Shown here piece by piece: positions 9,440-18,009 of a stretch of DNA of 64,000 nt. The DNA lies in NCBI RefSeq assembly GCF_000238295.3, contig NZ_AHCD03000044.1, positions 186,001-250,000 of the forward strand, given 5' to 3'. Each line of letters starts with the position of its first letter. Positions within the stretch are counted from its first letter, which is position 1. The notes beneath the pieces were generated by a model, which searched no databases, was not told the origin of the DNA, and worked only from the letters and a program-made list of their open reading frames with translations. Source of the stretch: Pseudoalteromonas rubra (GTDB lineage Bacteria > Pseudomonadota > Gammaproteobacteria > Enterobacterales > Alteromonadaceae). Position numbers and translations under genes: made by a program.

Positions 9440-11119
9440 ATGAATAGCACAAGACAAAAAGTAAGCTTTATCCGATTTTATCGGCAGATCTGTGAGCACG
9501 TTAAACTGGTTAACGGAAGCAATGTTTTCTCCAGTCATTTAAACTCAATAGTGTTTGTGTTGAGCATTTCATTTTTTTATTTTGTCGATATGCTGCGTAC
9601 TCCTGGCCGCTTGCATCATCGAAAAAGTGTGGCTCAGCTGTATTTGTCCTGCAGAGAAAGCCTCCCATTTTACAATAACTTTCCTTTGCTGGTGACCCAG
9701 TCACCAGAAAGTAAAAAGTTTACCCAAGAAGTATCAGAACTAATCAACAAGCTATTCCTGGCTATTGAGGAAGATACGGAGATCTCAGAAGAGTTCAGAA
9801 GGTGTAGGATCCCCGGTCGAATATGTGATCGGCTATATGTACCTAAAGAAAACGACTATTTTGCTCTGCTATACCAAGGCTCTGTTTTCCAGGTGCCATT
9901 AGCTTACGCTGAGGACCCAGGTCGTTTAGCAAAAACGCTTAATGATCTGCTCGCTGAAGGCAATGTCACGAAGAAAGAAGGAGTCGCTATCACACTATCT
10001 GAGTGTGCTTCTTACAAGCGGCGGGATTGGGCTATGTGGTCGAACAATATGGACAAGCACCCATCCTTAAAATGTACTTTAGACATGTTGAGAGATAGTC
10101 GTTTTGTCGTGTGCTTAGATAATACACCTGACAGAGAGATTGACTACCCAAGCAGATTTGACCATTTAGACAATCGGTTTTGTGATAAGTCTATTCAGCT
10201 GTGCGTTAACTTTTATCACCAAAGTATTATGCTTTTGTGTGAGCATGCCAGCGTAGATGGAATGAAAGCAAACCAGCTGTTTGAGAGAGTTTCTCAGTAT
10301 TCCACAAATGAATTATCGGATGGCATGGATAAAAGGCTACCGGAACCCGTTCGTTACGATAATGATGCCAGTGACTTATTTCTTGGAAAAAAATCAGCCA
10401 ATAAAATAAAGCACTATTTGACAGCGCTTATATCTACGACACAAAACGCGTCAGTATATATTAAAGATACTGATTTTAGCTGTGCTCATGATAATGGCAT
10501 ATCACCAGATATGCTGATACAGCTTTGTGTATATGAAACATTCAGAGAAAGTGCCGGGCACCCACCTACAGTCTTTGAACCGATCTCTTTGTCGCATATG
10601 ACAAGTCGTAATTTAGATTTTATAAATCCTGTGTCTGGCGCATTTAGGCATTATAGCTCCGCTTCTTCCGAAGATAAAAAATTCGCATTACTTCAGCGGG
10701 GATCAGAAATGCATAGAGCGAATATAAAGCGAAGTAAGCAAGGGTTGGGGTTAATAGGTCATCTTTTAGGTATGACTTACTATTCTACGTTTGGAAACAA
10801 CTTTAATACCCACTTAAAAGAATTTTTAAGAAAAATCGTTTTTACTTTCTTGCCAGCAATGAAGTTTATATATCACCGGGACATGATGGTTTCAAATGGT
10901 ACAGCTAAATCGCCTGTAAAGGGGTTTGGTACCATTTGTCATCTGCCAAATATGATAGGGGTTGGGTATCGAGTCGAACACGACGGAATTTACTTAGAAG
11001 TACTCTATTGTCAGCAAAAGTTACTGCCTATTTCAGCCACCCAATTTATTCAAATCACAGAAGAGCAGATCCGAGAGATCTTAAAATTAATTCGTACGAA
11101 AGGAAGTGATTCAAAGTGA
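9440..11119 (+). CDS. Carnitine/choline acyltransferase family protein
   Basis: This 559-aa protein belongs to the choline/carnitine O-acyltransferase family (Carn_acyltransf), which moves acyl groups between CoA and a small alcohol. The catalytic His is visible in CEHASVDG (H269), followed by the family pattern of a region rich in H, S and R: SHMTSRNLDF, then H..NIKRSKQGLGLIGHLLGM. Near the C-terminus GFGTICHLPNMIGVGYRVE matches the G.GYG..Y strand of the family. The N-terminus is shorter than in eukaryotic enzymes. The family is mostly eukaryotic and rare in bacteria, so its place inside a fatty-acid-derived cluster suggests it acylates the product or its precursor. It is AT-richer than its neighbours. 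The next gene overlaps its stop codon. Confidence 0.75.
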   Translation: MNSTRQKVSFIRFYRQICEHVKLVNGSNVFSSHLNSIVFVLSISFFYFVDMLRTPGRLHHRKSVAQLYLSCRESLPFYNNFPLLVTQSPESKKFTQEVSELINKLFLAIEEDTEISEEFRRCRIPGRICDRLYVPKENDYFALLYQGSVFQVPLAYAEDPGRLAKTLNDLLAEGNVTKKEGVAITLSECASYKRRDWAMWSNNMDKHPSLKCTLDMLRDSRFVVCLDNTPDREIDYPSRFDHLDNRFCDKSIQLCVNFYHQSIMLLCEHASVDGMKANQLFERVSQYSTNELSDGMDKRLPEPVRYDNDASDLFLGKKSANKIKHYLTALISTTQNASVYIKDTDFSCAHDNGISPDMLIQLCVYETFRESAGHPPTVFEPISLSHMTSRNLDFINPVSGAFRHYSSASSEDKKFALLQRGSEMHRANIKRSKQGLGLIGHLLGMTYYSTFGNNFNTHLKEFLRKIVFTFLPAMKFIYHRDMMVSNGTAKSPVKGFGTICHLPNMIGVGYRVEHDGIYLEVLYCQQKLLPISATQFIQITEEQIREILKLIRTKGSDSK

Positions 11120-11907
11120 TGAAGAAAAACAATAAATATGCCGTTATTACTGGTGCATCTTCTGGGATTGGCTATGCCTTAAGCTGTCAGGTTGCGATGC
11201 GTGGATATAACGTGATCTTGGTAGCGCGAGACACTGACAGGCTTGAAACAGTCAGTAATGAGCTGGTCGCCAACTATGGCGTAGGCGTTATTACACTGGC
11301 ATATGATTTGACGTGCCAATCCTCAATTGAGCAGCTTATGCAAGCTTTGGAGCCTTACATCGACCAGGTGGAAGTGTTTATCAACAATGCTGGAGTCGGG
11401 TTGAGTGGGGAGTTTGTGGGCAATTCCTTGTCAGAGCAACACAGGCTACTGGATATTAATATCAAGGCCACAGTCACACTCAGCCATTTTATCGCGAAAC
11501 ATTTTATTGCTAAAAAACGTGGCTACATCATGAATGTAGCATCGCTGGCTGCTTTTCAACCTGGGCCCTACTACAGCAGTTATTACGCAACAAAGTCCTA
11601 CATATTGCATTTTACCGAAGGTTTAGCCGTTGAGCTTAAAAAGCACAATGTTATTTGCAGTGCCTTGTGTCCAGGAACCACGGACACACCGTTTCATCAT
11701 CGTGCTGGCTCGACTGATACAGGGTTAGCTAAAGGGTTATTTGGCATCGTGATGAGTGCCAATGAGGTTGCTGCTGCTGGTGTAAAAGGGCTCTTTAAAA
11801 AACGCGTTGTCGTGGTTCCCGGGATGGTTAACAAGATAGCCATGTTCTCGATTCGCCTGGCACCTAGGTGGTTAGCTCGTCAAATAACCGCACAGATTAA
11901 TCAGTAA
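11116..11907 (+). CDS. Short-chain dehydrogenase/reductase (SDR)
   Basis: An NAD(P)-dependent oxidoreductase of the classical SDR family (263 aa). The cofactor motif TGASSGIG is at the N-terminus, NNAG follows, and the catalytic YATK motif follows a Ser in NVASLAAF. The start may be the GTG at 11116 (AGGAAG 9 nt upstream) or the ATG at 11119; both overlap the stop codon of the preceding gene, which suggests translational coupling. A hydrophobic C-terminal stretch could associate with membrane. Related SDRs reduce fatty aldehydes or ketones or oxidise alcohols. Here it could process the product of the AlkB-like hydroxylase or the aldehyde from the reductase. Confidence 0.85.
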   Translation: MMKKNNKYAVITGASSGIGYALSCQVAMRGYNVILVARDTDRLETVSNELVANYGVGVITLAYDLTCQSSIEQLMQALEPYIDQVEVFINNAGVGLSGEFVGNSLSEQHRLLDINIKATVTLSHFIAKHFIAKKRGYIMNVASLAAFQPGPYYSSYYATKSYILHFTEGLAVELKKHNVICSALCPGTTDTPFHHRAGSTDTGLAKGLFGIVMSANEVAAAGVKGLFKKRVVVVPGMVNKIAMFSIRLAPRWLARQITAQINQ

Positions 11908-11927
11908 TTTTACGCAGGGAAAGTACC

Positions 11928-12959
11928 ATGTTTTCGCTTTTTAAAAAGAAACCACCTATATACGGCGAAGTAAAAGGTCAGTCGTTTAAGCTGCACAGAA
12001 AACGTACCATTTTGGACAGTATTATTGATGAAGGCATTGAAGTCCCATACTCATGTCAGGTCGGATCTTGTCAAAAGTGCCTGGCCAAAGTCACGGACGG
12101 CAAGTGTAGCTCGTTGGTAGACCTGGAGGCTTATCTCTCTCCAGAATTGCAAAGCAAAGGCTACATTCTTTCTTGCCAGGCGGTTCCTGAAAGTGACCTT
12201 AAATTGAGTTTTGTGAATGAAGTGGACCAGGATGTGTTACTTGAATCCGCTTTGATTGAGACGGTTGAAACGCTGAGTGACAACGTTTCTCGGATCACAT
12301 TGAAGACAGCATTAGAAGCGCAAGTCGGGCAGAGCCTGGAGGTAAATATACCCGCGCTTGGGCAAGGTCGTTACTATTCTGTGGCAGGCGTAGATGAAGG
12401 CCGGATTAGCATTGATGTTGCCGTTAAAGAGCAAGGTATTTGCTCCCCTTGGCTGACGGATGCAAGCAATGTAAACCAAACCGTCGAGCTGGGGCAGCCT
12501 GAAGGCAAGTTTGGCCATGCGTTTCCCGATACTAATCGTTGTGTCGCTATTGCCGGAGGATCGGCTTTAGGGGTGGTGTTAGGTATCGCGGAAAAATGGA
12601 TGAAATCTGGAAAGGTTTCTAATGTTCATCTCATTCATGCGGTGCGCTATAAAGCCCACTCCTACGACCTTAGCCGTTTAAACCACCTTAAAGACACTTA
12701 CCCTGGATTTGATTTTCAGATTGCTTTGTCGCGTGAAAATTATGAACAGGGCGGGTTTGTACCAGTCCGAGCACCAGAACTTTTGCAGAACATGTTTAGC
12801 TTAGAAGCGGCAGAAAAGCTGACTGGTACTGAGCACTTTCTAATGTGCGGCTCTGAGCCACTCATAAACTCATGTGTTGAGCTACTCAAAGGATATTTAG
12901 TCCGAGCCTCAAGCATAGAAGCTGAATCGTTTGGAAATAACACAATTGATATTAGGTAA
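11928..12959 (+). CDS. Ferredoxin-NAD(P)H reductase fusion, electron donor for di-iron oxygenases
   Basis: A 343-aa electron-transfer protein that would take electrons from NAD(P)H to the membrane di-iron enzymes encoded next to it. Residues 1-90 are a plant-type [2Fe-2S] ferredoxin with cysteines at 43, 48, 51 and 83. It is followed by an FAD-binding barrel (GQGRYYSVAG, an RxYS-type flavin motif) and a nucleotide-binding domain beginning at CVAIAGGSALGVVLG. This order is that of phenol-hydroxylase and xylene-monooxygenase reductases. It ends 4 bp before the AlkB-like gene, so the two are almost certainly co-expressed partners. Confidence 0.88.
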   Translation: MFSLFKKKPPIYGEVKGQSFKLHRKRTILDSIIDEGIEVPYSCQVGSCQKCLAKVTDGKCSSLVDLEAYLSPELQSKGYILSCQAVPESDLKLSFVNEVDQDVLLESALIETVETLSDNVSRITLKTALEAQVGQSLEVNIPALGQGRYYSVAGVDEGRISIDVAVKEQGICSPWLTDASNVNQTVELGQPEGKFGHAFPDTNRCVAIAGGSALGVVLGIAEKWMKSGKVSNVHLIHAVRYKAHSYDLSRLNHLKDTYPGFDFQIALSRENYEQGGFVPVRAPELLQNMFSLEAAEKLTGTEHFLMCGSEPLINSCVELLKGYLVRASSIEAESFGNNTIDIR

Positions 12960-12963
12960 TAAA

Positions 12964-14100
12964 ATGAAATATATACGATTTTCTATAGTGCCTTTACTCT
13001 ACTTACCCTTGCTGATTATCGCTAATTTGTTAGGGGGTTGGTATCCGCTACTTAACTTTCTCTTCATTCTTGTCTGTTATTTAGTATTCGACAGAATTAC
13101 AGACTCCATGCAAAACGATGAGCCGACCCGCTTTCCTTTCATTTTGAATGGGTTTATGTATTTGCATATTCTGTTGTCTTTCGTGGCCGTTGCCTCGGTG
13201 TGCGTAACCGCCAGTGACTATCATGGCCTGGTATTAAGCAAAATAATGGAACTGACCGGCATCTCTCTTTCTGAGCTGGCAAATCCATCTCTTATCAGTT
13301 CCGTAGTTGCAGCTGTCGGAACCGGGTTTGTGATAAGCATTAATATGGTGGTTGGCCATGAATTAACGCATCGCACGCTGAGTAAATTGGATATGTTTAT
13401 GGGGCATGTGTCCCTGGCAATCGTTGGTGACAGCCAGTTTGCTATCTCGCATGTTCACTGCCATCACAAGAATATTGGTACAGAAGAAGATGCCGCAACA
13501 GCGCGTCGTGGTGAAAATTTATACCGCTTTATTCTGCGCTCCGCGCTCGGACAGCACCGAGAAGCCTGGCAATTTGAAAAAGCTCGGTTAGCAAGATCAT
13601 CCCGCTCAGCGTTCAGTTTTGGTAACAAGCTCCTGCCTTGGTATTTTGTCACGCTGGCAATTGCTGCCTGTACATTTGTCCTTGCAGGTTGGATGGGAGT
13701 GATGCTGTATCTGATCATCATGCTTGTGTCTAAGGCCAATTACGAAAGTACCAATTACATCCAGCATTATGGATTGGTGCGTATCCCTCAGACCAAAGTC
13801 AGACCTGAGCATAGCTGGGATTGTATTGCCTCATACTCTTCTTCGGCATTGTTAAATTTGACTCGACATTCCGATCACCATGCCAATCCCAACAAAGAAT
13901 ATTGGCTGTTGGGATCAACAAACGAAAACATGATGATTGAGCATGGATATGTTGTCCAGATGATGAAGGCGCTCGTCCCGGGTTATTGGTTCCGAATGAT
14001 GGAAGACAAACTGATTTACTGGGAAGAGAACTATGCCACGGATGCTGAGCGAAAAGTAATGGCTACCCAGAGACAGAACTGGAGAAAGCAAGATGTTTAA
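12964..14100 (+). CDS. AlkB-like membrane di-iron hydroxylase/desaturase
   Basis: A 378-aa multi-pass membrane enzyme. The eight or more histidine ligands of the alkane monooxygenase family are visible: HELTH (132-136), HVHCHH (163-168), QHYG (H268) and RHSDHH (302-306). The stretch NIGTEEDAATARRGE after the second box and NYIQHYGL are particularly AlkB-like, and there are about six hydrophobic segments. Members hydroxylate the terminal carbon of alkanes or fatty chains, and relatives act as desaturases. The open frame extends 33 nt upstream into the reductase gene, but the ATG at 12964 has an AGGT ribosome site and avoids the overlap. Its stop overlaps the following desaturase gene by 8 bp. 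Confidence 0.85.
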   Translation: MKYIRFSIVPLLYLPLLIIANLLGGWYPLLNFLFILVCYLVFDRITDSMQNDEPTRFPFILNGFMYLHILLSFVAVASVCVTASDYHGLVLSKIMELTGISLSELANPSLISSVVAAVGTGFVISINMVVGHELTHRTLSKLDMFMGHVSLAIVGDSQFAISHVHCHHKNIGTEEDAATARRGENLYRFILRSALGQHREAWQFEKARLARSSRSAFSFGNKLLPWYFVTLAIAACTFVLAGWMGVMLYLIIMLVSKANYESTNYIQHYGLVRIPQTKVRPEHSWDCIASYSSSALLNLTRHSDHHANPNKEYWLLGSTNENMMIEHGYVVQMMKALVPGYWFRMMEDKLIYWEENYATDAERKVMATQRQNWRKQDV

Positions 14101-14920
14101 GCACAGCAGAAGAGACTTATTTCTGGTCATATTGAGTATGCTGCATGTCGCTTGCTGGGTTTTGCCTGTACTCTATTTTGAGCAACTATCAATTATGAAT
14201 TTATGCATGTTTGCGTTGGCAAATATCATGCTGATGTGTACAAACTATCAGTGTATTGCTCATAACTTTATTCATAATACATTCTTTAAATCTGATTATC
14301 TCAATGGGTGGTTTTCGATTTTAAATACCCTTGGATTGATCATGCCTCAATCATTTTATAAGTCGCATCACATAAATCACCACGTTCATAACAATGATAA
14401 GTGGCAAAACGGTGAGCCGCCTAAAGATAAGTCATCTTTATATTATTACGGCAAAAATGGCAAAGAAGAAGGAATGCTTCGGTATACACTTTTAAGCTAC
14501 TTCAGATTATCAATCGCATTTTTATATAAAGATTCGAGTCAGCGCAATGGGAGCCTTGTTCTGATTGAAATCGTGGTGTTAGCGCTGTTCATCACCGGTC
14601 TTACGATCATTAATCCATGGGCTGTATTGGTTTTTGTCTTGCCAGTTCATTATATCGGCACCTCAATGGCGTCATTAGAAAATTATGCTGAGCACCATGG
14701 ATGCAGCCCTGATAACAAACTGAGTAACTCAGTCAGTTGCTATACCTCCGTATATAACCTTCTTTGGTTTAATAATGGGTATCACCAGGAGCACCATTAT
14801 GAGCCGGAGATTCATTGGACCAAACTACCTCAGGCAAGAGAACGAATGCTTGCTGAAACAGAACGCAAAGTCGTAAAAGGCTGTCATCTAGCAGGACTAT
14901 TTAGTAAGGATAATTCATGA
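14093..14920 (+). CDS. Membrane fatty-acid desaturase (candidate acetylenase)
   Basis: A 275-aa membrane desaturase with the three histidine boxes HNFIH (57-61), HHINHH (92-97) and HQEHH (231-235) and four hydrophobic helices. It forms a 4-bp overlapping pair with the ACP gene and is followed by the fatty acyl-AMP ligase. That desaturase-ACP-ligase trio is the arrangement of JamB/JamC/JamA-type cassettes, which make terminal alkenes or alkynes on ACP-bound chains. Whether this enzyme makes a simple double bond or a triple bond cannot be read from the boxes. It likely acts on the acyl-ACP in the inner membrane, using electrons from the upstream ferredoxin-reductase. Confidence 0.85.
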   Translation: MFKHSRRDLFLVILSMLHVACWVLPVLYFEQLSIMNLCMFALANIMLMCTNYQCIAHNFIHNTFFKSDYLNGWFSILNTLGLIMPQSFYKSHHINHHVHNNDKWQNGEPPKDKSSLYYYGKNGKEEGMLRYTLLSYFRLSIAFLYKDSSQRNGSLVLIEIVVLALFITGLTIINPWAVLVFVLPVHYIGTSMASLENYAEHHGCSPDNKLSNSVSCYTSVYNLLWFNNGYHQEHHYEPEIHWTKLPQARERMLAETERKVVKGCHLAGLFSKDNS

Positions 14921-15195
14921 AAAGCGAAATTGAAAATCTACCTTTTTATCGGGTTTTATGTGAAGCCATTGAAAATGTACAGGCAGAGTCATTAAGCGTA
15001 TTCACGTCTTTAGAAAGTGAAGACGATCTTCATAATATGAGTATTCAACGGCTCGGATTGGATTCAGTACAAATATTTGAATTGGTTGGCAACATTGAAG
15101 ATCTTTTTTCCATAACTCTGTCGGATGCCCAGGTATTTGAGTGCAAAACGCTGGGAGAGTTAAGGTCACTGTGTGAAGAAAATGGGGTTTGCTAA
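14917..15195 (+). CDS. Acyl carrier protein
   Basis: A 92-aa carrier protein with the phosphopantetheine attachment motif LGLDSVQ, with Ser50 as the modified residue, followed by the helix IFELVGNIEDLF. It would hold the fatty acyl chain while the desaturase, hydroxylase and dehydrogenase act. The gene overlaps the desaturase stop by 4 bp (ATGA) and lies 64 bp before the ligase start. No phosphopantetheinyl transferase is in the window, so a chromosomal one would have to activate it. Confidence 0.9.
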   Translation: MKSEIENLPFYRVLCEAIENVQAESLSVFTSLESEDDLHNMSIQRLGLDSVQIFELVGNIEDLFSITLSDAQVFECKTLGELRSLCEENGVC

Positions 15196-15259
15196 AAACA
15201 CACGGTATCAACACTGAGTGTTTTTCATTGGGTCAATTTATTTAAAGGGTCGTATTACA

Positions 15260-17002
15260 ATGACGCAAAATACTGATGATTTTTATCATGTTCCTCATTC
15301 TGAAATTGGGTTGACGGCCAATTCAGTTGCCGAAATATGTCAGTGGCGAGGGGAAAATCAGCCAGACATGGTTGCTTACCGGTTTTTACATAATGGGCTG
15401 GATGAGTATGAAGAGTTAACTTATGCTGAGTTGCTGCTACGAATGCGAGTGATTTCAGCAAGCTTTTCGCCGGTTTCTGAGGGGCTAGAGGCTGATCGTG
15501 CACTGCTTGTATTTCCGTCAGGTTTGGATTACATCACCAGCTTTTATGCCTGTCTATACGGCGGTGTGACGGCTGTTCCAGCGTATCCGATGTTATCTCA
15601 CTCGGACAGTATCAGGCTACGCGTAATAATCAATGACTGTAAGCCTCGTTATATTTTGACAAACTCTGCGCTCAAAGATCGTTTGCTCAGTTGGCTTAAA
15701 CAGGAAAATTTGTCACCGGATGCGTTTGACATCATCGTGGTAGATGAACTGGGTATATATGCCGGGCAGAGCCACTCTATCGACACGCAAAAAATTGCGT
15801 TTTTGCAATATACGTCTGGCTCAACCGGTAACCCCAAGGGGGTGATCGTGCCTAACCGCAACCTGGTGCATAACTCTGGGGTGATTTATAGAAAGTTTGG
15901 GCACACACCTAACTCTGAGGTAGTGAGTTGGTTACCACCCTTTCATGATATGGGACTCGTTGGCGGAATTATACAACCTCTGTTCGGTGGTTTTACCTCT
16001 AATATCATGTCGCCAATGACGTTTTTGAGACGACCTATGCGTTGGTTACAAGCGATTTCACGTTACGGTGCGACATCGAGTGGTGGCCCCAACTTTAGCT
16101 ATAAGCTTTGTTTGAAGCATCATAACGAAAAGCAAATGAAGGACGTTGATTTGTCCTCCTGGCAAGTGGCATTTAATGGTGCAGAGCCAATCCAATCTCA
16201 AACCCTTAAGGACTTTGCCGCAGTGTTTTCCCGCTATGGATTTAAAAAGGAAACCATGTATCCCTGTTATGGGTTGGCGGAGGCCACATTGTTTATTTCC
16301 GGATGTGATTCCGGGAGAGCATACAAAACCGTTAATGTGGATAAAACAGCGCTACAGTCTCATCAGGTCATACTCACTGAACCGGGCCATGAGAGTCGGG
16401 AGCTGGTCAGTACCGGTGATGTGCTTGAAAACCAAGTGTTGATTGTTGACCCCTCCTCACAAAAAGTACTGGGTGAAAAGCAAATAGGCGAGATTTGGCT
16501 AGCCGGTGAGAGTATTGCCGATGGGTATTGGAAAAAGCCCGTCGAAACCGAAGATATTTTTCAGGCGTACACCTCTGATGGTAAAGGACCATTTGCCAGA
16601 ACCGGCGATTATGGGTTCTTTGATGGGAAAGAGCTATTTGTTACCGGACGCCTGAAGGAGCTTATCATTGTCAATGGAAAAAACTACTTCCCCTCTGACA
16701 TTGAAAACACGGTTCAGTCTGTATCGCCTGCATTGAGGGCCGATAGTGGCGCTGCCATTTCCATCGATCAGGACAGTGAACAACTTATCATAGTGCAGGA
16801 GATCGAAAGGTCCTGGCAAAGAAAAGTTGAGTTACAGGAGCTCAAAGAGCAGATAGTCGCACAGTGTTTTGAACAACATGCCATTCGCCCAGGTGAGGTT
16901 GTCATTGTGGAGCAATCCACCATACCGAAAACAACCAGTGGCAAGGTAAAGCGGTTACAGGTGAAAAATAACTACCTACAGGGCAGTTATAGTTCACTCT
17001 AA
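15260..17002 (+). CDS. Fatty acyl-AMP ligase (FAAL)
   Basis: Activates a free fatty acid as acyl-AMP and loads it on the neighbouring ACP, the likely entry step of the pathway. The 580-aa protein carries the adenylation motifs TSGSTGNPKG (A3), YGLAEAT (A5), RTGDYG (A7), GRLKELIIVNG (A8) and the C-terminal lysine in KTTSGKVKR (A10). The FAAL assignment (not CoA ligase) rests on overall length and on the ACP neighbour. The open frame starts with a GTG at 15218, but the ATG at 15260 is preceded by AAAGGG and matches the usual N-terminus. It corresponds in role to TamT and JamA. Confidence 0.88.
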   Translation: MTQNTDDFYHVPHSEIGLTANSVAEICQWRGENQPDMVAYRFLHNGLDEYEELTYAELLLRMRVISASFSPVSEGLEADRALLVFPSGLDYITSFYACLYGGVTAVPAYPMLSHSDSIRLRVIINDCKPRYILTNSALKDRLLSWLKQENLSPDAFDIIVVDELGIYAGQSHSIDTQKIAFLQYTSGSTGNPKGVIVPNRNLVHNSGVIYRKFGHTPNSEVVSWLPPFHDMGLVGGIIQPLFGGFTSNIMSPMTFLRRPMRWLQAISRYGATSSGGPNFSYKLCLKHHNEKQMKDVDLSSWQVAFNGAEPIQSQTLKDFAAVFSRYGFKKETMYPCYGLAEATLFISGCDSGRAYKTVNVDKTALQSHQVILTEPGHESRELVSTGDVLENQVLIVDPSSQKVLGEKQIGEIWLAGESIADGYWKKPVETEDIFQAYTSDGKGPFARTGDYGFFDGKELFVTGRLKELIIVNGKNYFPSDIENTVQSVSPALRADSGAAISIDQDSEQLIIVQEIERSWQRKVELQELKEQIVAQCFEQHAIRPGEVVIVEQSTIPKTTSGKVKRLQVKNNYLQGSYSSL

Positions 17003-17011
17003 GTGTGCTAA

Positions 17012-17042
17012 AGCCCCTAAGAAATTGGTGTTTTTAGGGGCT
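17012..17042 (+). terminator. Stem-loop after the ligase gene
   Basis: A perfect 9-bp stem AGCCCCTAA/TTAGGGGCT starts 10 nt after the ligase stop. No long T-run follows, so termination could be partial. It marks the likely end of the main operon; the hydrolase gene begins about 40 nt later. Confidence 0.6.
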
Positions 17043-17078
17043 ATCTGAGTGGTCAGTATATTTTTATAAAGACGTATA

Positions 17079-17993
17079 GTGAGAATGTCTACGATGGAAT
17101 ACAGAGATAGAATTTCTTTGTCATACAAGCAATATGATGGACCTGAGTTCAAAGGCGGGTTGACTCTGAAATGCTTCCGTAACTTTGTCAGAGTGGCCGA
17201 GGTTATCTTGCCAACTTACACAAAGAACATGATGGGTGACCTCATTTTTAGACCCAGAGTTAAAAAAAATGATCCTAAAGATCAGTTCTTAAAAACCGCT
17301 GATGTCACTGATACGTTTACTTTAAGGCCCGGGGTTGACTGTAAATACTACATATGGGGAGGGAAACAGCCTGACGTGATTCTGGTTCACGGGTGGGAAT
17401 CCAAGTCTTCTCATTTTTCGACGTTGATCAAGCTTCTTGTGGAAAAAAATCACTGTGTGCTGGCATTTGATTCGGTCGCTCATGGTCAATCGGAAGGTAA
17501 GCAATCAGATCTGCTAGACTTTGTCGGCTGCATTCAACAACTACATCAAAAGTTCAATAGCATAGGAAGCATAATCGGGTATAGCTTCGGGGGGCTTGCG
17601 GCTGTTAACGCAGTTAAGTCTGGCCTGCCAGTCCAGCGAATAGGCATTATCAGTGCTCCGTCCAGTTTCTATGGCATATTTGAAAAGCTCTCTGCCCAAT
17701 TAAATCTATCTGAAACAATGAAGCGCCACCTGTCGGAAGTTGTTCTGAATAGATACGGTATTTGTGATAGTAGCTGGGATACCTACAGTGGTTACGCAAA
17801 TATCGAGCATATATCCATTCCGTTAGTAGCCATTCATGACAATCATGATACGTATGTGAAAAAAATTGAAAGTGAAGTACTGGTCGATGCATGGCCTGAG
17901 GCCAGCCTGATAGAAACAAATAATCTGGGGCATCGTGGCATTATTAGATCTGCGGAATCCTTGGCTGTTTTTTATCACAAGCTATATGCCTAA
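17079..17993 (+). CDS. Alpha/beta hydrolase
   Basis: A cytoplasmic alpha/beta hydrolase of 304 aa. It shows VILVHGWESKSSHF (oxyanion HG motif), the nucleophile elbow GYSFGG, an acidic region near VAIHDNHDTYV and the late catalytic His in NLGHRGI. Starts at the GTG at 17079, the ATG at 17085 or the ATG at 17094 are all possible. In a fatty-acyl cluster it could be an editing thioesterase or an esterase; the sequence does not distinguish these. It follows the hairpin that ends the main operon, so expression may be lower than or separate from the upstream genes. Confidence 0.8.
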   Translation: MRMSTMEYRDRISLSYKQYDGPEFKGGLTLKCFRNFVRVAEVILPTYTKNMMGDLIFRPRVKKNDPKDQFLKTADVTDTFTLRPGVDCKYYIWGGKQPDVILVHGWESKSSHFSTLIKLLVEKNHCVLAFDSVAHGQSEGKQSDLLDFVGCIQQLHQKFNSIGSIIGYSFGGLAAVNAVKSGLPVQRIGIISAPSSFYGIFEKLSAQLNLSETMKRHLSEVVLNRYGICDSSWDTYSGYANIEHISIPLVAIHDNHDTYVKKIESEVLVDAWPEASLIETNNLGHRGIIRSAESLAVFYHKLYA

Positions 17994-18009
17994 CTAGTTG
18001 GAATTTAAT

